A DNA stretch of 64,000 nucleotides from Alphaproteobacteria bacterium (GCA_030429495.1 JAUIFH010000001.1:558001-622000), one strand, 5' to 3'; shown: positions 44,820 through 53,919, numbered from the stretch's first letter. Made by a program: numbers and translations. The notes: a model not told the origin generated them from the letters alone.

Positions 44820-44840
44820 TTTTCGCTGACCATAAGAAAA
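44820..44840. promoter_or_regulatory. Candidate LysR binding site (TTTTC-N11-GAAAA)
   Basis: TTTTC (44820-44824) and GAAAA (44836-44840) form a perfect interrupted repeat with 11 bases between, fitting the T-N11-A rule for LysR regulators. It lies 15 bases before the LysR start and 58 bases before the oxygenase start, in the 94-base divergent intergenic region. Confidence 0.6.
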
Positions 44841-44855
44841 ACTATTGGATAGAGC

Positions 44856-45743
44856 ATGCCGGCACTGCCCCTGAACGCGATCCGCGCCTTCGAGGCGGCC
44901 GCGCGTGCGGGCAGTTTCGTGCAGGCGGGCGCTGAGCTTGGCGTCACCTCGGCGGCGGTCAGCCAGCAGGTCCGGGCGCTGGAGGATCACCTTGGCAAGC
45001 GGCTGTTCCTGCGGCAGGGGAACCGGATCACGCTGACCGATGCCGGGCGCGCGGTCTATCCGCGGATCGAGGCTGCGCTGACCGACCTTGCCGCCGTCAC
45101 GGACGAGATGCGCGCGGGGCGGATGCGGGCGCGGCTAGTCGTCTCGGTCATCCCGTCGGTTGCGGAATGGTGGTTCCTGCCGGCGCTCAAGGGCTTCGCG
45201 GGGCGGGCGGGGCTTGAGGTTCGGGTCGAGGATGATCCGGTGGTCTTTTCGCGGGATGGCGCCGATTTGCGGCTGACCTATGGCGGGCATCTCTATCCCG
45301 ATCACCAGACCGAGGCGCTGTTCCGCGACCGGTTCGTCGCGGTGACGGCGCCGGGAGCTCCGTGTGCGGGCGGGCTGGAGACGCTGCCGGAGGCGGCGTT
45401 CATCCATACCGACTGGGGCGCGTCCTTCGCGACGCAGCCGTCCTGGGCGGCCTGGTTCGCCGCCGCCGGCCTGTCACGCCGGCCCGATCCGCTGGCGGGG
45501 CTCCGGGTCGGGACGACGGGCCTTGCGCTCGCGGCGGCGCGGGCGGGGCTGGGGGCGGCATTGGTGCCAGAGCGGGTCGCGGGCGCAGAGATCGCGGCAG
45601 GGCGGCTTGTCCGCCCGGAACCGGCGGCGCTGCCGATGGCGTGGGACTACGTGCTTGTCTGGCCCCGGGCACTGGCGCGGCGGGCGCTGCTGCGCGACCT
45701 CGTTGCCCATCTCAGGGCGTTGTCGGAGGTGCCGCCGGTCTGA
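44856..45743 (+). CDS. LysR-family transcriptional regulator (GcvA-like)
   Basis: A 295-residue regulator with an N-terminal winged helix-turn-helix (NAIRAFEAAARAGSFVQAGAELGVTSAAVSQQVRALEDHLGKRLF) and a C-terminal effector domain. The GcvA-like features include PALPLNAIRAFEAAAR and AVYPRIEAALTDLAAV. Effectors in this group are often amino acids. It is divergent from the frameshifted oxygenase gene, which it probably controls. Confidence 0.9.
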   Translation: MPALPLNAIRAFEAAARAGSFVQAGAELGVTSAAVSQQVRALEDHLGKRLFLRQGNRITLTDAGRAVYPRIEAALTDLAAVTDEMRAGRMRARLVVSVIPSVAEWWFLPALKGFAGRAGLEVRVEDDPVVFSRDGADLRLTYGGHLYPDHQTEALFRDRFVAVTAPGAPCAGGLETLPEAAFIHTDWGASFATQPSWAAWFAAAGLSRRPDPLAGLRVGTTGLALAAARAGLGAALVPERVAGAEIAAGRLVRPEPAALPMAWDYVLVWPRALARRALLRDLVAHLRALSEVPPV

Positions 45744-45755
45744 CGTTGGGCGCGT

Positions 45756-46073
45756 TCAGCCGTCCTTCGGCCCGACATTCTCGCGGAACGCCACTTCGAA
45801 GGCCGCTTGCTTCGCGCTGTCGGCCTCGGTCTGGTTCGCGGCGCGCCATTCGTCGTAGGGCATCCCGTAATAGATCGCGCGCGCCTCGTCCTTGGTCATC
45901 TCGATCCCGCGTTCTGCGGCGGCTTCCTGATACCAGCGCGACAGGCAGTTGCGGCAGAAGCCGGCGAGGTTCATCAGGTCGATGTTCTGTACGTCGGGGC
46001 GCTTTTCCATCAGGTGCTCTCGCAACGTGCGGAAGGCGGCGGCCTCGATCTCGATGCGGGTCTGGTCATCCAT
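45756..46073 (-). CDS. DUF1244 family protein
   Basis: A 105-residue alpha-helical protein. The DUF1244 motifs are AAAFRTLREHLMEKRPDVQNIDLMNLAGFCRNCLSRWY and GMPYDEWRAANQ; the family has a known structure but no assigned function. The start at 46073 has GGAGGA upstream. It ends 12 bases from the LysR stop (convergent) and lies 16 bases downstream of the N-formylglutamate amidohydrolase gene, so those two are probably cotranscribed. Confidence 0.92.
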   Translation of the reverse strand: MDDQTRIEIEAAAFRTLREHLMEKRPDVQNIDLMNLAGFCRNCLSRWYQEAAAERGIEMTKDEARAIYYGMPYDEWRAANQTEADSAKQAAFEVAFRENVGPKDG

Positions 46074-46089
46074 GTGCGGTCCTCCTGCG

Positions 46090-46833
46090 TCAGAAATTGG
46101 CGCTGGCGAGCGCCGCTTCAAGTGTTGGCGCCAGACGGTCGGCCCAGGCGATCTGTCCGTCCTCGGCCCGGATCAGGTCGTGGCGGATTTCGATCAGGAC
46201 GTTGGGGCGGCCCTTCTTCAGGGCATGACGGTCGATTGAATCGCCGTCTAGATGGCCGCCATAGGGCTCATTCTCGCCCACGTTCAGATCACCCTCCGCA
46301 CGCAGCTGGTCGAGCACGGCGAGGGAGAAGGCGGGGTCAAGATGGGAATAGAGGATGCCCACCTGCCAGGGCCGGTCGGAGCGCCCGAAAAGCCGCGGCG
46401 TGAAGCTGTGGACGGCGCAGATGACCGTATCGTCGCGGCGGGCGGCGAGGGATTCGAGCGCGTCGTGATAGGGCCGGTGGAAGGCTGCCAGCCGGCGTTC
46501 GGTCTCGGCCGCGTCGACATGGCGGTTCACCGGGATCACCGTGCTGTCGTAGAGCTTCATGATCAGGGTCGGGTCGTCCTCGCCCCGGTTCGGGTCGATC
46601 ACGAGGCGCGAGAAATCGCTGAGGATCGCGGGGGCGTTCAGCCGCTCGGCCAGCCGGCGGGTCACGCCGGCGGCGCCGATGTCATAGGCGATGTGGCGCT
46701 CCATGTCCTCTGGCGCGATGCCGAGGGAGCCGCCGCCGATGCAGTCCGGCACGCGGTTGGTGGCATGGTCGCAGGTGATGAGCCAGCGCGAGGGGCGATC
46801 CGCGCCGACGATGTGGTAAGGCTGGGCAGTCAT
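46090..46833 (-). CDS. N-formylglutamate amidohydrolase family protein
   Basis: A 247-residue hydrolase of the HutG-like/FGase family: LITCDHATNRVP, HIAYDIGAAGVTRRLAERL, SRLVIDPNR, AVHSFTPRLFG and EIRHDLI are the family motifs, including the zinc-site His and Asp/Glu. N-formylglutamate is the histidine-degradation intermediate, but no hut genes are here, and many members in Rhodobacterales have unknown substrates. Probably cotranscribed with DUF1244. Confidence 0.87.
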   Translation of the reverse strand: MTAQPYHIVGADRPSRWLITCDHATNRVPDCIGGGSLGIAPEDMERHIAYDIGAAGVTRRLAERLNAPAILSDFSRLVIDPNRGEDDPTLIMKLYDSTVIPVNRHVDAAETERRLAAFHRPYHDALESLAARRDDTVICAVHSFTPRLFGRSDRPWQVGILYSHLDPAFSLAVLDQLRAEGDLNVGENEPYGGHLDGDSIDRHALKKGRPNVLIEIRHDLIRAEDGQIAWADRLAPTLEAALASANF

Positions 46834-46958
46834 GTGAATTTCATCATTGGCGGACAGAAGTCACTTAGACGAAGCCGCGCGAAAGCGCCAGTTGCCGTGA
46901 CCACGGTTTTCCGCCATAGAGGGGCGGCTTTTCATGGTAGCGCAATCAGGATGGGGAC

Positions 46959-48413
46959 ATGGCCGGAATACGACGCCTAAGGAACGTTAAGATCGTGGCC
47001 ACGCTCGGCCCTTCGTCAAGCGACTACGATACCATCCGGGCGCTGTTCGACGCCGGGGCAGATGTCTTCCGCCTGAACATGAGCCATGGCACCCACGAAG
47101 AGCAGGCGAAGCGCCATGCGATCATCCGCAAGGTGGAGGAGGATACCGGGCGGCCGATCGCGATCCTTGCCGACCTTCAGGGCCCGAAGCTGAGGACCGG
47201 GGTTTTCGCCAAAGGCTCCGAGGAACTGGAGGCGGGACAGAAGTTCCGCTTCGACCTCGATCCGGCGGAAGGTGACGCGACCCGGGTCTGCCTGCCTCAT
47301 AAGGAAATCTTCGCGGCGCTCGAACCCGGCTCCGCGCTTCTTGTGAATGACGGCAAGATCCGCCTGAAGGTCGAGGATTGCGGCGCGGGCCATGCGAATT
47401 GCGTGGTGACGACCGGCGGCACGATTTCCAACCGCAAGGGCGTGAACGTGCCGGACGTGGTGCTGCCGCTTGCCGCCTTGTCGGACAAGGACCGGGCCGA
47501 TCTGGAATTCGCTTGCGAGCTTGGCGTCGACTGGCTGGCGCTGTCCTTCGTGCAGCGGCCCGAGGACGTGACCGAGGCGCGCGAGCTTGCCAAGGGGCGG
47601 GCGGCGATCCTGTCGAAGATCGAGAAGCCGGCGGCGGTGAAGGCCTATGCGGCGATCCTCGCCGCCTCCGACGGGATCATGGTGGCGCGCGGCGACCTCG
47701 GCGTCGAACTGCCCGTCCACTCGGTGCCGCCGATCCAGAAGCAACTGGTGCGCGGCGCCCGCGCAGCGGCGAAACCGGTGATCGTTGCCACCCAGATGCT
47801 GGAATCGATGATCGAAAGCCCGATGCCCACGCGGGCCGAGGTCTCCGACGTCGCAACCGCGATCTATGAGGGCGCCGACGCCGTCATGCTTTCGGCCGAA
47901 AGTGCTGCCGGTGACTATCCGGTCGAGGCGGTCGCGACGATGGACAGCGTCGCGAAATCGGTCGAGGCCGATCCGACCTACCGCGAGGTGATCGAAGCGT
48001 CGCGCCGCGTCAGCCGCACCACCATCGCCGACGGTATCGTCGCGGCCTCGCGCGAGATCGCCGAGGCGACGGATATCCACGCGATCTGCTGCTTTACCCA
48101 GTCGGGCACCACGGCAAGTCTGGTTGCCCGCGAACGGCCGAGTGTGCCGATCATCGCGCTGACGCCGATCCCGGCGACCTTGCGCCGGCTCTGTCTGACC
48201 TGGGGGGTGCATTGTGTCCTGACCGACTCGATCGAGCGGTTCAAGATGGCTGTCGTGTCGGCCGCCCGCGCGGCGCGCGAATACGGCTTCGCGACCGAGA
48301 CTGACCAGATCGTCGTCACTGCGGGCGTCCCGTTCAACGTCAAGGGCACGACGAACATCCTGCGGGTCGCACCCTGCGACGAAAGGTTGATTTTCCGGAC
48401 CGATCCCGAATAA
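46959..48413 (+). CDS. pyk: Pyruvate kinase
   Basis: A 484-residue glycolytic enzyme that makes pyruvate and ATP from phosphoenolpyruvate and ADP. KIVATLGPSS, FRLNMSHG, the catalytic Lys in ILSKIEKPAAV, MVARGDLGVELP (Mg ligands) and the C-terminal allosteric domain with FTQSGTTASLVARERP are intact. Monomer length and order of A, B and C domains are normal. A small membrane protein gene follows after 36 bases. Confidence 0.96.
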   Translation: MAGIRRLRNVKIVATLGPSSSDYDTIRALFDAGADVFRLNMSHGTHEEQAKRHAIIRKVEEDTGRPIAILADLQGPKLRTGVFAKGSEELEAGQKFRFDLDPAEGDATRVCLPHKEIFAALEPGSALLVNDGKIRLKVEDCGAGHANCVVTTGGTISNRKGVNVPDVVLPLAALSDKDRADLEFACELGVDWLALSFVQRPEDVTEARELAKGRAAILSKIEKPAAVKAYAAILAASDGIMVARGDLGVELPVHSVPPIQKQLVRGARAAAKPVIVATQMLESMIESPMPTRAEVSDVATAIYEGADAVMLSAESAAGDYPVEAVATMDSVAKSVEADPTYREVIEASRRVSRTTIADGIVAASREIAEATDIHAICCFTQSGTTASLVARERPSVPIIALTPIPATLRRLCLTWGVHCVLTDSIERFKMAVVSAARAAREYGFATETDQIVVTAGVPFNVKGTTNILRVAPCDERLIFRTDPE

Positions 48414-48449
48414 TCGACCCGGTAGCGTGCAGACCGGAGGTTCGGGCAG

Positions 48450-48674
48450 TTGGACAGCGATGGGCTTCTTGTCTTCGGCATCTTCCTCGCGCTCCTCTCG
48501 GTCCCGATGCTGATCTCCGCCTTCTCCTCTGACCGGTCGATCCGCGGCGCGTCCGCTTTCGCGGTCGTCGGCGGCATCCTGATCGTGATGGCCTACGCGA
48601 CCAAGCCCGACAGCTACCGCCCCGACGATATCCCGCGCGTGATCGTCTCGGTCCTTGCCCGGATCGTGAACTGA
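48450..48674 (+). CDS. Small conserved membrane protein
   Basis: A 74-residue protein with two predicted helices (LLVFGIFLALLSVPMLISAF and ASAFAVVGGILIVMAYA) and a polar C-terminus DSYRPDDIPRVIVSVLARIV. No function can be assigned. It begins at a TTG with GGAGG upstream and sits between pyk and rpmI, probably cotranscribed with pyk. Confidence 0.68.
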   Translation: MDSDGLLVFGIFLALLSVPMLISAFSSDRSIRGASAFAVVGGILIVMAYATKPDSYRPDDIPRVIVSVLARIVN

Positions 48675-48794
48675 CGGCGCGCTGCCCTTGCCAAACCCGC
48701 CCCGTCCGTCTATAGGGCGCCTCTCGAATACCCCGCGCTTCCGGCCAAGTGGCATTGCCGAGTCGCGCGTTCACTCTGAAAACAGGAGATGAAA

Positions 48795-48995
48795 ATGCCC
48801 AAGATGAAGACCAAATCGGCCGCCAAGAAGCGGTTCAAGATGACGGCCTCGGGCCGCGTCAAGGCTGGTGTCGCCGGCAAGCGTCACGGCATGATCAAAC
48901 GCTCGACGGACTTCATCCGCAAAGCCACCGGCACCATGCTGCTGAGCGATGCGGACACGAAGATCGTCAAGAAATACATGCCGTATAACCGCTGA
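48795..48995 (+). CDS. rpmI: 50S ribosomal protein L35
   Basis: A 66-residue basic ribosomal protein: [33 protein letters not shown] and a KKYMPYN end, the exact L35 pattern. The ATG at 48795 follows CAGGAG; the in-frame ATG at 48789 overlaps that site. The 120-base leader (48675-48794) shows no gene. Cotranscribed with rplT 12 bases downstream. Confidence 0.96.
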   Translation: MPKMKTKSAAKKRFKMTASGRVKAGVAGKRHGMIKRSTDFIRKATGTMLLSDADTKIVKKYMPYNR

Positions 48996-49007
48996 GGAGA
49001 CTGACAC

Positions 49008-49370
49008 ATGGCTCGCGTTAAATCCGGCGTCGTCACCCACGCCCGTCACCGCAAGGTCATCAAGAAGGCGAAAGGCTACTACGCCGCGCGTTCGACCAAC
49101 TTCCGCACCGCCACGCAGGCGGTGGACAAGGCGCAGCAATACGCCACCCGCGACCGCAAGGCCCGCAAGCGCAACTTCCGCGCCCTGTGGATCCAGCGGA
49201 TCAACGCGGCTGTGCGTGCGGTTGACGCCGACATGACCTATTCGCGCTTCATCAACGCGCTCGGCCTTGCCGGGGTCGAGGTGGACCGCAAGGTTCTCGC
49301 CGATCTCGCCGTGCATGAGCCGGCGGCGTTTGGGGCCATCGTCGAAAAGGCGAAGGCCGCGCTCGCGTAA
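49008..49370 (+). CDS. rplT: 50S ribosomal protein L20
   Basis: A 120-residue ribosomal protein with the L20 N-terminus [28 protein letters not shown] and [13 protein letters not shown]. It is an early assembly protein of the large subunit and in other bacteria represses its own operon. No infC precedes rpmI here, unlike in E. coli. A terminator follows at 49395-49433. Confidence 0.96.
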   Translation: MARVKSGVVTHARHRKVIKKAKGYYAARSTNFRTATQAVDKAQQYATRDRKARKRNFRALWIQRINAAVRAVDADMTYSRFINALGLAGVEVDRKVLADLAVHEPAAFGAIVEKAKAALA

Positions 49371-49394
49371 CTCCTCTTCACCGAGGGACAGTTG

Positions 49395-49433
49395 AAACCC
49401 CGCGAGTGGCCGTGAAAGGCCTCCGCGGGGTTT
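49395..49433 (+). terminator. Terminator after rplT
   Basis: AAACCCCGCG (49395-49404) pairs with CGCGGGGTTT (49424-49433) with a nested GGCC stem inside, followed by TTCTTT. It lies 25 bases after the rplT stop and 66 bases before pheS, so it separates the ribosomal and synthetase transcripts. Confidence 0.9.
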
Positions 49434-49499
49434 TTCTTTGGGCAGCTTGAATTCGGGCCGCCCTGTGATAGCAGAAGGCCGGTGATGCCGGAGGGACCG

Positions 49500-50582
49500 A
49501 TGGACGGATTGGACGCGCTGAAGGGCAAGTATCTGGAAGGGATTTCCGGGGCGGGGGATGAGGCCGCGCTGGAGGAGCTTCGCGTGGCGGCCCTTGGCAA
49601 GAAGGGCGAGATTTCGCTGAAGATGCGTGAGCTTGGCCAGATGGACCCCGCCGTGCGGCAGGCCGCCGGTCAGGCACTGAACCTGTTGAAGGATGAGATT
49701 GACGCCGCCTTGCGCGCCAAGAAATCCGCGCTGGCCGATGCCGCCCTCGATGAGCGGCTGAAATCGGAATGGCTCGACGTCACCCTGCCGGGCCGTCCCC
49801 GCCGTCAGGGCACGATCCACCCCGTCAGCCAGGTGACCGAGGAAGTCACCGCGATCTTTGCCGATATGGGCTTTGCCGTCGCCGAAGGCCCCCAGATTGA
49901 GTCCGACTGGTACAATTTCGACGCGCTCAACATCGCGCCCGAACACCCTGCCCGGCAGGAGCATGACACCTTCTTCATGCACCGCGATCCGGGCGATAAC
50001 CGCCCGCCACACGTGCTGCGCACCCATACCTCGCCGGTCCAGATCCGCGCGATGCAGACCCTCGGCGCGCCGATCCGCGTCATCGCGCCGGGCCGCGTCT
50101 ACCGTATGGACATGGACCAGACCCACGCGCCGATGTTCCACCAGATCGAGGGGCTGGCGATTGACCGCGACATCTCCATGGCCAACCTCAAATGGGTGCT
50201 GGAAGAGTTCTGCCGCGCCTTTTTCGAGGTCGACGATGTCGAACTGCGCTTCCGCGCCTCGCATTTCCCCTTCACCGAACCTTCGGCCGAGGTTGATATC
50301 CGCTGTTCCTGGGACAAGGGCCAGTTGAAGATCGGCGAGGGCGACGGCTGGATGGAAATCCTCGGCTCCGGCATGGTTCACCCGCATGTGCTGCGCTCAG
50401 CCGGCGTCGATCCCGACGAATGGCAGGGCTTTGCGTTCGGGATGGGGATCGACCGGCTGGCGATGCTGAAATACGGCATCCCGGATTTGCGGGCGTTCTT
50501 CGAGAGCGACCTTCGCTGGCTGAGGCACTACGGCTTCGCGAGCCTCGACATGCCGACGGTGGCCGGGGGGTTGAGTAGGTAA
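49500..50582 (+). CDS. pheS: Phenylalanine-tRNA ligase subunit alpha
   Basis: A 360-residue catalytic subunit that charges tRNA-Phe. An N-terminal coiled-coil tRNA-binding arm (residues 1-85) is followed by the class II core: motif 2 [10 protein letters not shown] and motif 3 [18 protein letters not shown]. The start at 49500 follows GGAGGG; earlier GTG/ATG codons at 49482 and 49485 overlap or precede that site. The stop overlaps the start of the HIRAN gene by one base. Confidence 0.96.
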   Translation: MDGLDALKGKYLEGISGAGDEAALEELRVAALGKKGEISLKMRELGQMDPAVRQAAGQALNLLKDEIDAALRAKKSALADAALDERLKSEWLDVTLPGRPRRQGTIHPVSQVTEEVTAIFADMGFAVAEGPQIESDWYNFDALNIAPEHPARQEHDTFFMHRDPGDNRPPHVLRTHTSPVQIRAMQTLGAPIRVIAPGRVYRMDMDQTHAPMFHQIEGLAIDRDISMANLKWVLEEFCRAFFEVDDVELRFRASHFPFTEPSAEVDIRCSWDKGQLKIGEGDGWMEILGSGMVHPHVLRSAGVDPDEWQGFAFGMGIDRLAMLKYGIPDLRAFFESDLRWLRHYGFASLDMPTVAGGLSR

Positions 50583-50968
50583 TGTTCGGGTGGCTCAAAG
50601 GGGCATCAAAGAATGATCCGCTCTATCTTGAAGGTGAGGGAGACTTCAGTTTCGAGATAGTCGGAGAGTCATATTATCAAGATGTGCTCGGCAGTATTGC
50701 CGGACCAAAAACCGAAGACTCCAAAGAGGTCTTCTGCGAGGCACTCTTGGTATGCGAACCTGATAATCCTCACGACAGCAACGCAGTAGCTGTGCTCATT
50801 TCCAACAAAAAGGTGGGCCACCTATCGCGGATTGACGCCCTGGCATTTCACAAGTCGATGGCGAAGCGATTTAAGGACGTACCGCTGGTAAAAGTGGACG
50901 CGGTAATTGTCGGTGGTTGGCTGCGAGATGATAGCGAGGGGTCGTTTGGCGTGAAGCTGGACCTCTAA
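50582..50968 (+). CDS. HIRAN-domain protein inserted between pheS and pheT
   Basis: A 128-residue protein that is mostly a HIRAN domain (FEIVGESYYQDVL, EALLVCEPDNPHDSNAVAVLI, KVGHLSRIDALAF), without the helicase or nuclease domains found in eukaryotic HIRAN proteins. HIRAN binds 3' DNA ends or damaged DNA in known cases. By hand count, 50641-50880 is about 50% G+C, clearly below its neighbours. Low G+C and its position inside the normally adjacent pheS-pheT pair suggest recent acquisition. The ATG overlaps the pheS stop and a palindromic repeat follows. Confidence 0.78.
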   Translation: MFGWLKGASKNDPLYLEGEGDFSFEIVGESYYQDVLGSIAGPKTEDSKEVFCEALLVCEPDNPHDSNAVAVLISNKKVGHLSRIDALAFHKSMAKRFKDVPLVKVDAVIVGGWLRDDSEGSFGVKLDL

Positions 50969-50974
50969 CAAGCC

Positions 50975-51030
50975 GTAGGGCGGGGTTCACCCCGCCGCGC
51001 GCCGGAATGGCGGGGTGAACCCCGCCCTAC
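50975..51030. repeat. Nested palindromic repeat before pheT
   Basis: Two 22-base arms (50975-50996 and 51009-51030) are perfect inverted repeats of each other separated by 12 bases. Each arm is itself a hairpin, GGCGGGG/CCCCGCC around TTCA or TGAA. This is the size and design of a REP/BIME-like mobile palindrome. It ends 15 bases before the pheT start. Confidence 0.88.
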
Positions 51031-51045
51031 ACATGGGACGATACG

Positions 51046-53454
51046 ATGAAATTCACCCTCTCCTGGCTGAAAGACCATCTCGAGACCGAGGCCACGCTCG
51101 ACGAGATCCTCTATGCGCTGACCGATCTTGGCCTTGAGGTCGAAGCGGTCGAGGACCGCGCGGCGCGGCTCTCTGCCTTCACGCTCGCCAAGGTGCTTCA
51201 TGCCGAACAGCATCCCGATGCCGACAAGCTGCGGGTTTGCCGGGTCATGACCGATGAGGGCGAAAAGCAGATCGTCTGCGGTGCCCCGAACGCGCGGGAA
51301 GGGATCACGGTCGTTCTTTGCAAGCCCGGCGACTATGTGCCGGGGATCGACGTAACGCTGGGTGTGGGCAAGATCCGGGGCGTCGAGAGCCATGGAATGA
51401 TGGCCTCCGAACGCGAGCTTGAGCTTTCCGATGAACATGACGGCATAATCGAACTGCCCTCGGGCGAGGTTGGTGAGCGGTTCGTGGACTGGCTGGCGCA
51501 GAACCGCCCCGGCGCGGTCGATCCGATGATCTACATCAAGATCACCCCCAACCGCCCCGATGCGCTTGGCGTGCGGGGCCTTGCGCGCGATCTGGCGGCG
51601 CGGGGCCTCGGGACTCTCAAGCCGCTCGACATCCAGCCGGTCAAGGGCGAGTTCGACAGCCCGATCAGCGTGACGCTGGCCGACGACGTGAAGGACAAGG
51701 CCTGCCCGCATTTTGTCGGCCGCTATATCCGCGGCGCGAAGAACGGGCCATCGCCCCTGTGGTTGCAGGAACGGCTGAAGGCCATCGGGTTGCGTCCGAT
51801 CTCGGCGCTCGTCGATATCACCAATCTTTTCACTTTCGACCTGAACCGCCCCCTGCACGTCTTCGACGCCGACAAGGTTCACGGGTCGATCACCGTCCGG
51901 CAGGCGCGCGAGGGCGAGAGCCTTCTGGCGCTTGACGGCAAGACCTACGACCTCGGCCCCGGCATCACGGTCATCGCCGACGATCAGGCGCCCGAAGGTC
52001 TCGGCGGCGTCATGGGCGGCGAAGTGTCGGGCGTGTCCGAAGACACGGTCAACGTATTCGTCGAGGCCGCCTATTTCGACCCGATCATCACGGCGACGAC
52101 GGGCCGGCGGCTCAAGATCAACTCCGACGCCCGCTACCGCTTTGAACGTGGCATCGACCCGGCCTTCACCCGGGACGGGATGGAACTGGCGACGAAGGTC
52201 ATTCTCGACCTTTGCGGCGGTGAGCCTTCGGCGATCGTCGAGGCGGGCGCGCCGGTGGATACGACCCGCACCTATCGCTACGACGCCAAGAAGGTGGTCA
52301 GCCTCGTCGGCATGAACATCGCCGAGGGCGACCAGCGGGCGACGCTTGAGGCCCTTGGTTTCACGCTGAAAGGCGACATGGCGACCCCGCCGTCCTGGCG
52401 GCCCGACATTCTGGGCGAGGCCGATCTGGTCGAGGAAGTGGCGCGGATCGCGTCGCTGACGAAGCTGGAAGGCAAGCCGATGCGGCGGACCAAGCCCGGT
52501 GTGCCGAAGCCGATCCTGACGCCGATGCAGGTCCGCGAAAAGGCCGCGCGGCGGACGTTGGCGGCGCTGGGCTACAACGAATGTGTGACCTATTCGTTCA
52601 TCGACGGCCCCTCAGCCGCGATGTTCGGTGGTGGCGACGAGGCGACGCGGCTGGAAAACCCGATCTCGTCGGAAATGACCCATATGCGCCCCGACCTGCT
52701 GCCGGGCCTGTTGCAAGCCGCCGCCCGCAATCAGGCGCGCGGCTTCATGGACCTCGCGCTCTTCGAGGTCGGTCCCGCCTTCCATGGCGGTGAGCCCGGC
52801 GAACAGGCGCTGATGGCGACCGGCCTTCTGGTCGGCGCAACCGCGCCGCGTGACCCCTATGGTTCGCGCCGCATGGCCGATCTTTATGACGCCAAGGCCG
52901 ATGCCGAGGCGGTGCTGGCCGCTTTGGGTGCCCCCCAGAAGGTGCAGATCAGCCGCAAGGCGGACGCGTGGTGGCATCCGGGCCGCTCGGGCGTGATGGG
53001 GCTGGGGCCGAACGTCATCGCGACCTTCGGCGAGGTGCATCCGAAGGTGTTGAAGGCGATGGATGTGAAGGGGCCTGCGGTTGCCTTCACGATCCGGGTG
53101 GAGGCGGTGCCCTTCCCGAAATCGAAGACCACGACCCGTGCGGCCCTCGGCCGGTCGGACCTGCAGGCGGTCGAACGTGATTTCGCCTTTGTCGTCGACA
53201 AGGGGGTAGAGGCGCTGGCGCTCGTGAACGCCGCGCAGGGCGCCGACAAGGCGCTGATCGAAAGCGTTGCGGTGTTCGACCAGTTCACGGGCGAGAAAGC
53301 CGAGGCGCAGATGGGCGCGGGCAAGAAGTCGCTCGCCGTCTCCGTCCGCCTGCAACCGCGCGACAAGACCCTGACCGACGAGGAGATCGAGGCGGTCAGC
53401 GCCAAGATCGTCGAGAAGGTGGCGAAGGCGACGGGCGGTGTGCTGCGCGGCTGA
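51046..53454 (+). CDS. pheT: Phenylalanine-tRNA ligase subunit beta
   Basis: An 802-residue subunit with the full bacterial layout: EMAP-II-like tRNA-binding domain (about 40-150), B3/B4 editing domain (about 210-390), B5 domain (about 400-470), a class II-like core, and the C-terminal anticodon-binding FDX-ACB domain (about 705-800). The FERGIDPAFT segment and HPDADKLRVCRV are typical. GGGA lies 7-8 bases before the ATG, in sequence just after the palindromic repeat. Normally it follows pheS directly. Confidence 0.96.
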   Translation: MKFTLSWLKDHLETEATLDEILYALTDLGLEVEAVEDRAARLSAFTLAKVLHAEQHPDADKLRVCRVMTDEGEKQIVCGAPNAREGITVVLCKPGDYVPGIDVTLGVGKIRGVESHGMMASERELELSDEHDGIIELPSGEVGERFVDWLAQNRPGAVDPMIYIKITPNRPDALGVRGLARDLAARGLGTLKPLDIQPVKGEFDSPISVTLADDVKDKACPHFVGRYIRGAKNGPSPLWLQERLKAIGLRPISALVDITNLFTFDLNRPLHVFDADKVHGSITVRQAREGESLLALDGKTYDLGPGITVIADDQAPEGLGGVMGGEVSGVSEDTVNVFVEAAYFDPIITATTGRRLKINSDARYRFERGIDPAFTRDGMELATKVILDLCGGEPSAIVEAGAPVDTTRTYRYDAKKVVSLVGMNIAEGDQRATLEALGFTLKGDMATPPSWRPDILGEADLVEEVARIASLTKLEGKPMRRTKPGVPKPILTPMQVREKAARRTLAALGYNECVTYSFIDGPSAAMFGGGDEATRLENPISSEMTHMRPDLLPGLLQAAARNQARGFMDLALFEVGPAFHGGEPGEQALMATGLLVGATAPRDPYGSRRMADLYDAKADAEAVLAALGAPQKVQISRKADAWWHPGRSGVMGLGPNVIATFGEVHPKVLKAMDVKGPAVAFTIRVEAVPFPKSKTTTRAALGRSDLQAVERDFAFVVDKGVEALALVNAAQGADKALIESVAVFDQFTGEKAEAQMGAGKKSLAVSVRLQPRDKTLTDEEIEAVSAKIVEKVAKATGGVLRG

Positions 53455-53457
53455 GGG

Positions 53458-53919
53458 GTGGATGCGATCTGGACCATACGCCGCGCGACGCCGGGCGACG
53501 CGCAGGGGCTGACGGCCTGCATCGCCGCCGCGTACGAGCCGATCCTGCGGCGCGGCATCCGCGTGCCGCCCGTGACCGAGGGCGTTGACGCCGATATCGC
53601 CGAGAACCTCGTCTGGGTCGCGGAGGCGGCCGGGCGGATCGTCGGCGGCATCGTCATGTCGCTGCACGACGACCACGGACATGTCGCGAACCTCGCCGTC
53701 GATCCGGCGCTGCACCGAAGCGGTATCGGGCGGTCTCTGATCGCCACGGCGGAAGCGTGCATTATCCGCCGTGGATTGCCGGAACTGCAACTGGCGACCC
53801 ATGCGGAACTGCCCGAGAATGTCGCGCTGTACGAACGGCTCGGCTGGTCGGTGACCGGGGGGCGGGCGGATTGCGTCTTCATGCGCAAGTCGCTGCTGAA
53901 GGAGGATATCGAGGGATGA
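53458..53919 (+). CDS. GNAT-family N-acetyltransferase
   Basis: A 153-residue acetyltransferase. The acetyl-CoA loop is VDPALHRSGIGRSLIATAE (R/Q-x-x-G-x-G/A), followed by LATHAELPENVALYERLGW, the usual C-terminal motif B. Substrate unknown. It starts at GTG 53458 three bases after the pheT stop, within the GAGG of that junction, and overlaps the YtoQ gene by 4 bases, so all three are probably coupled. Confidence 0.87.
   Translation: MDAIWTIRRATPGDAQGLTACIAAAYEPILRRGIRVPPVTEGVDADIAENLVWVAEAAGRIVGGIVMSLHDDHGHVANLAVDPALHRSGIGRSLIATAEACIIRRGLPELQLATHAELPENVALYERLGWSVTGGRADCVFMRKSLLKEDIEG

Noticed and set aside
50582-50968. The HIRAN gene as a fragment of a larger helicase or nuclease.
   Set aside because: It has a proper start and stop, and no helicase or nuclease motif continues in any frame; downstream is the palindrome and pheT.
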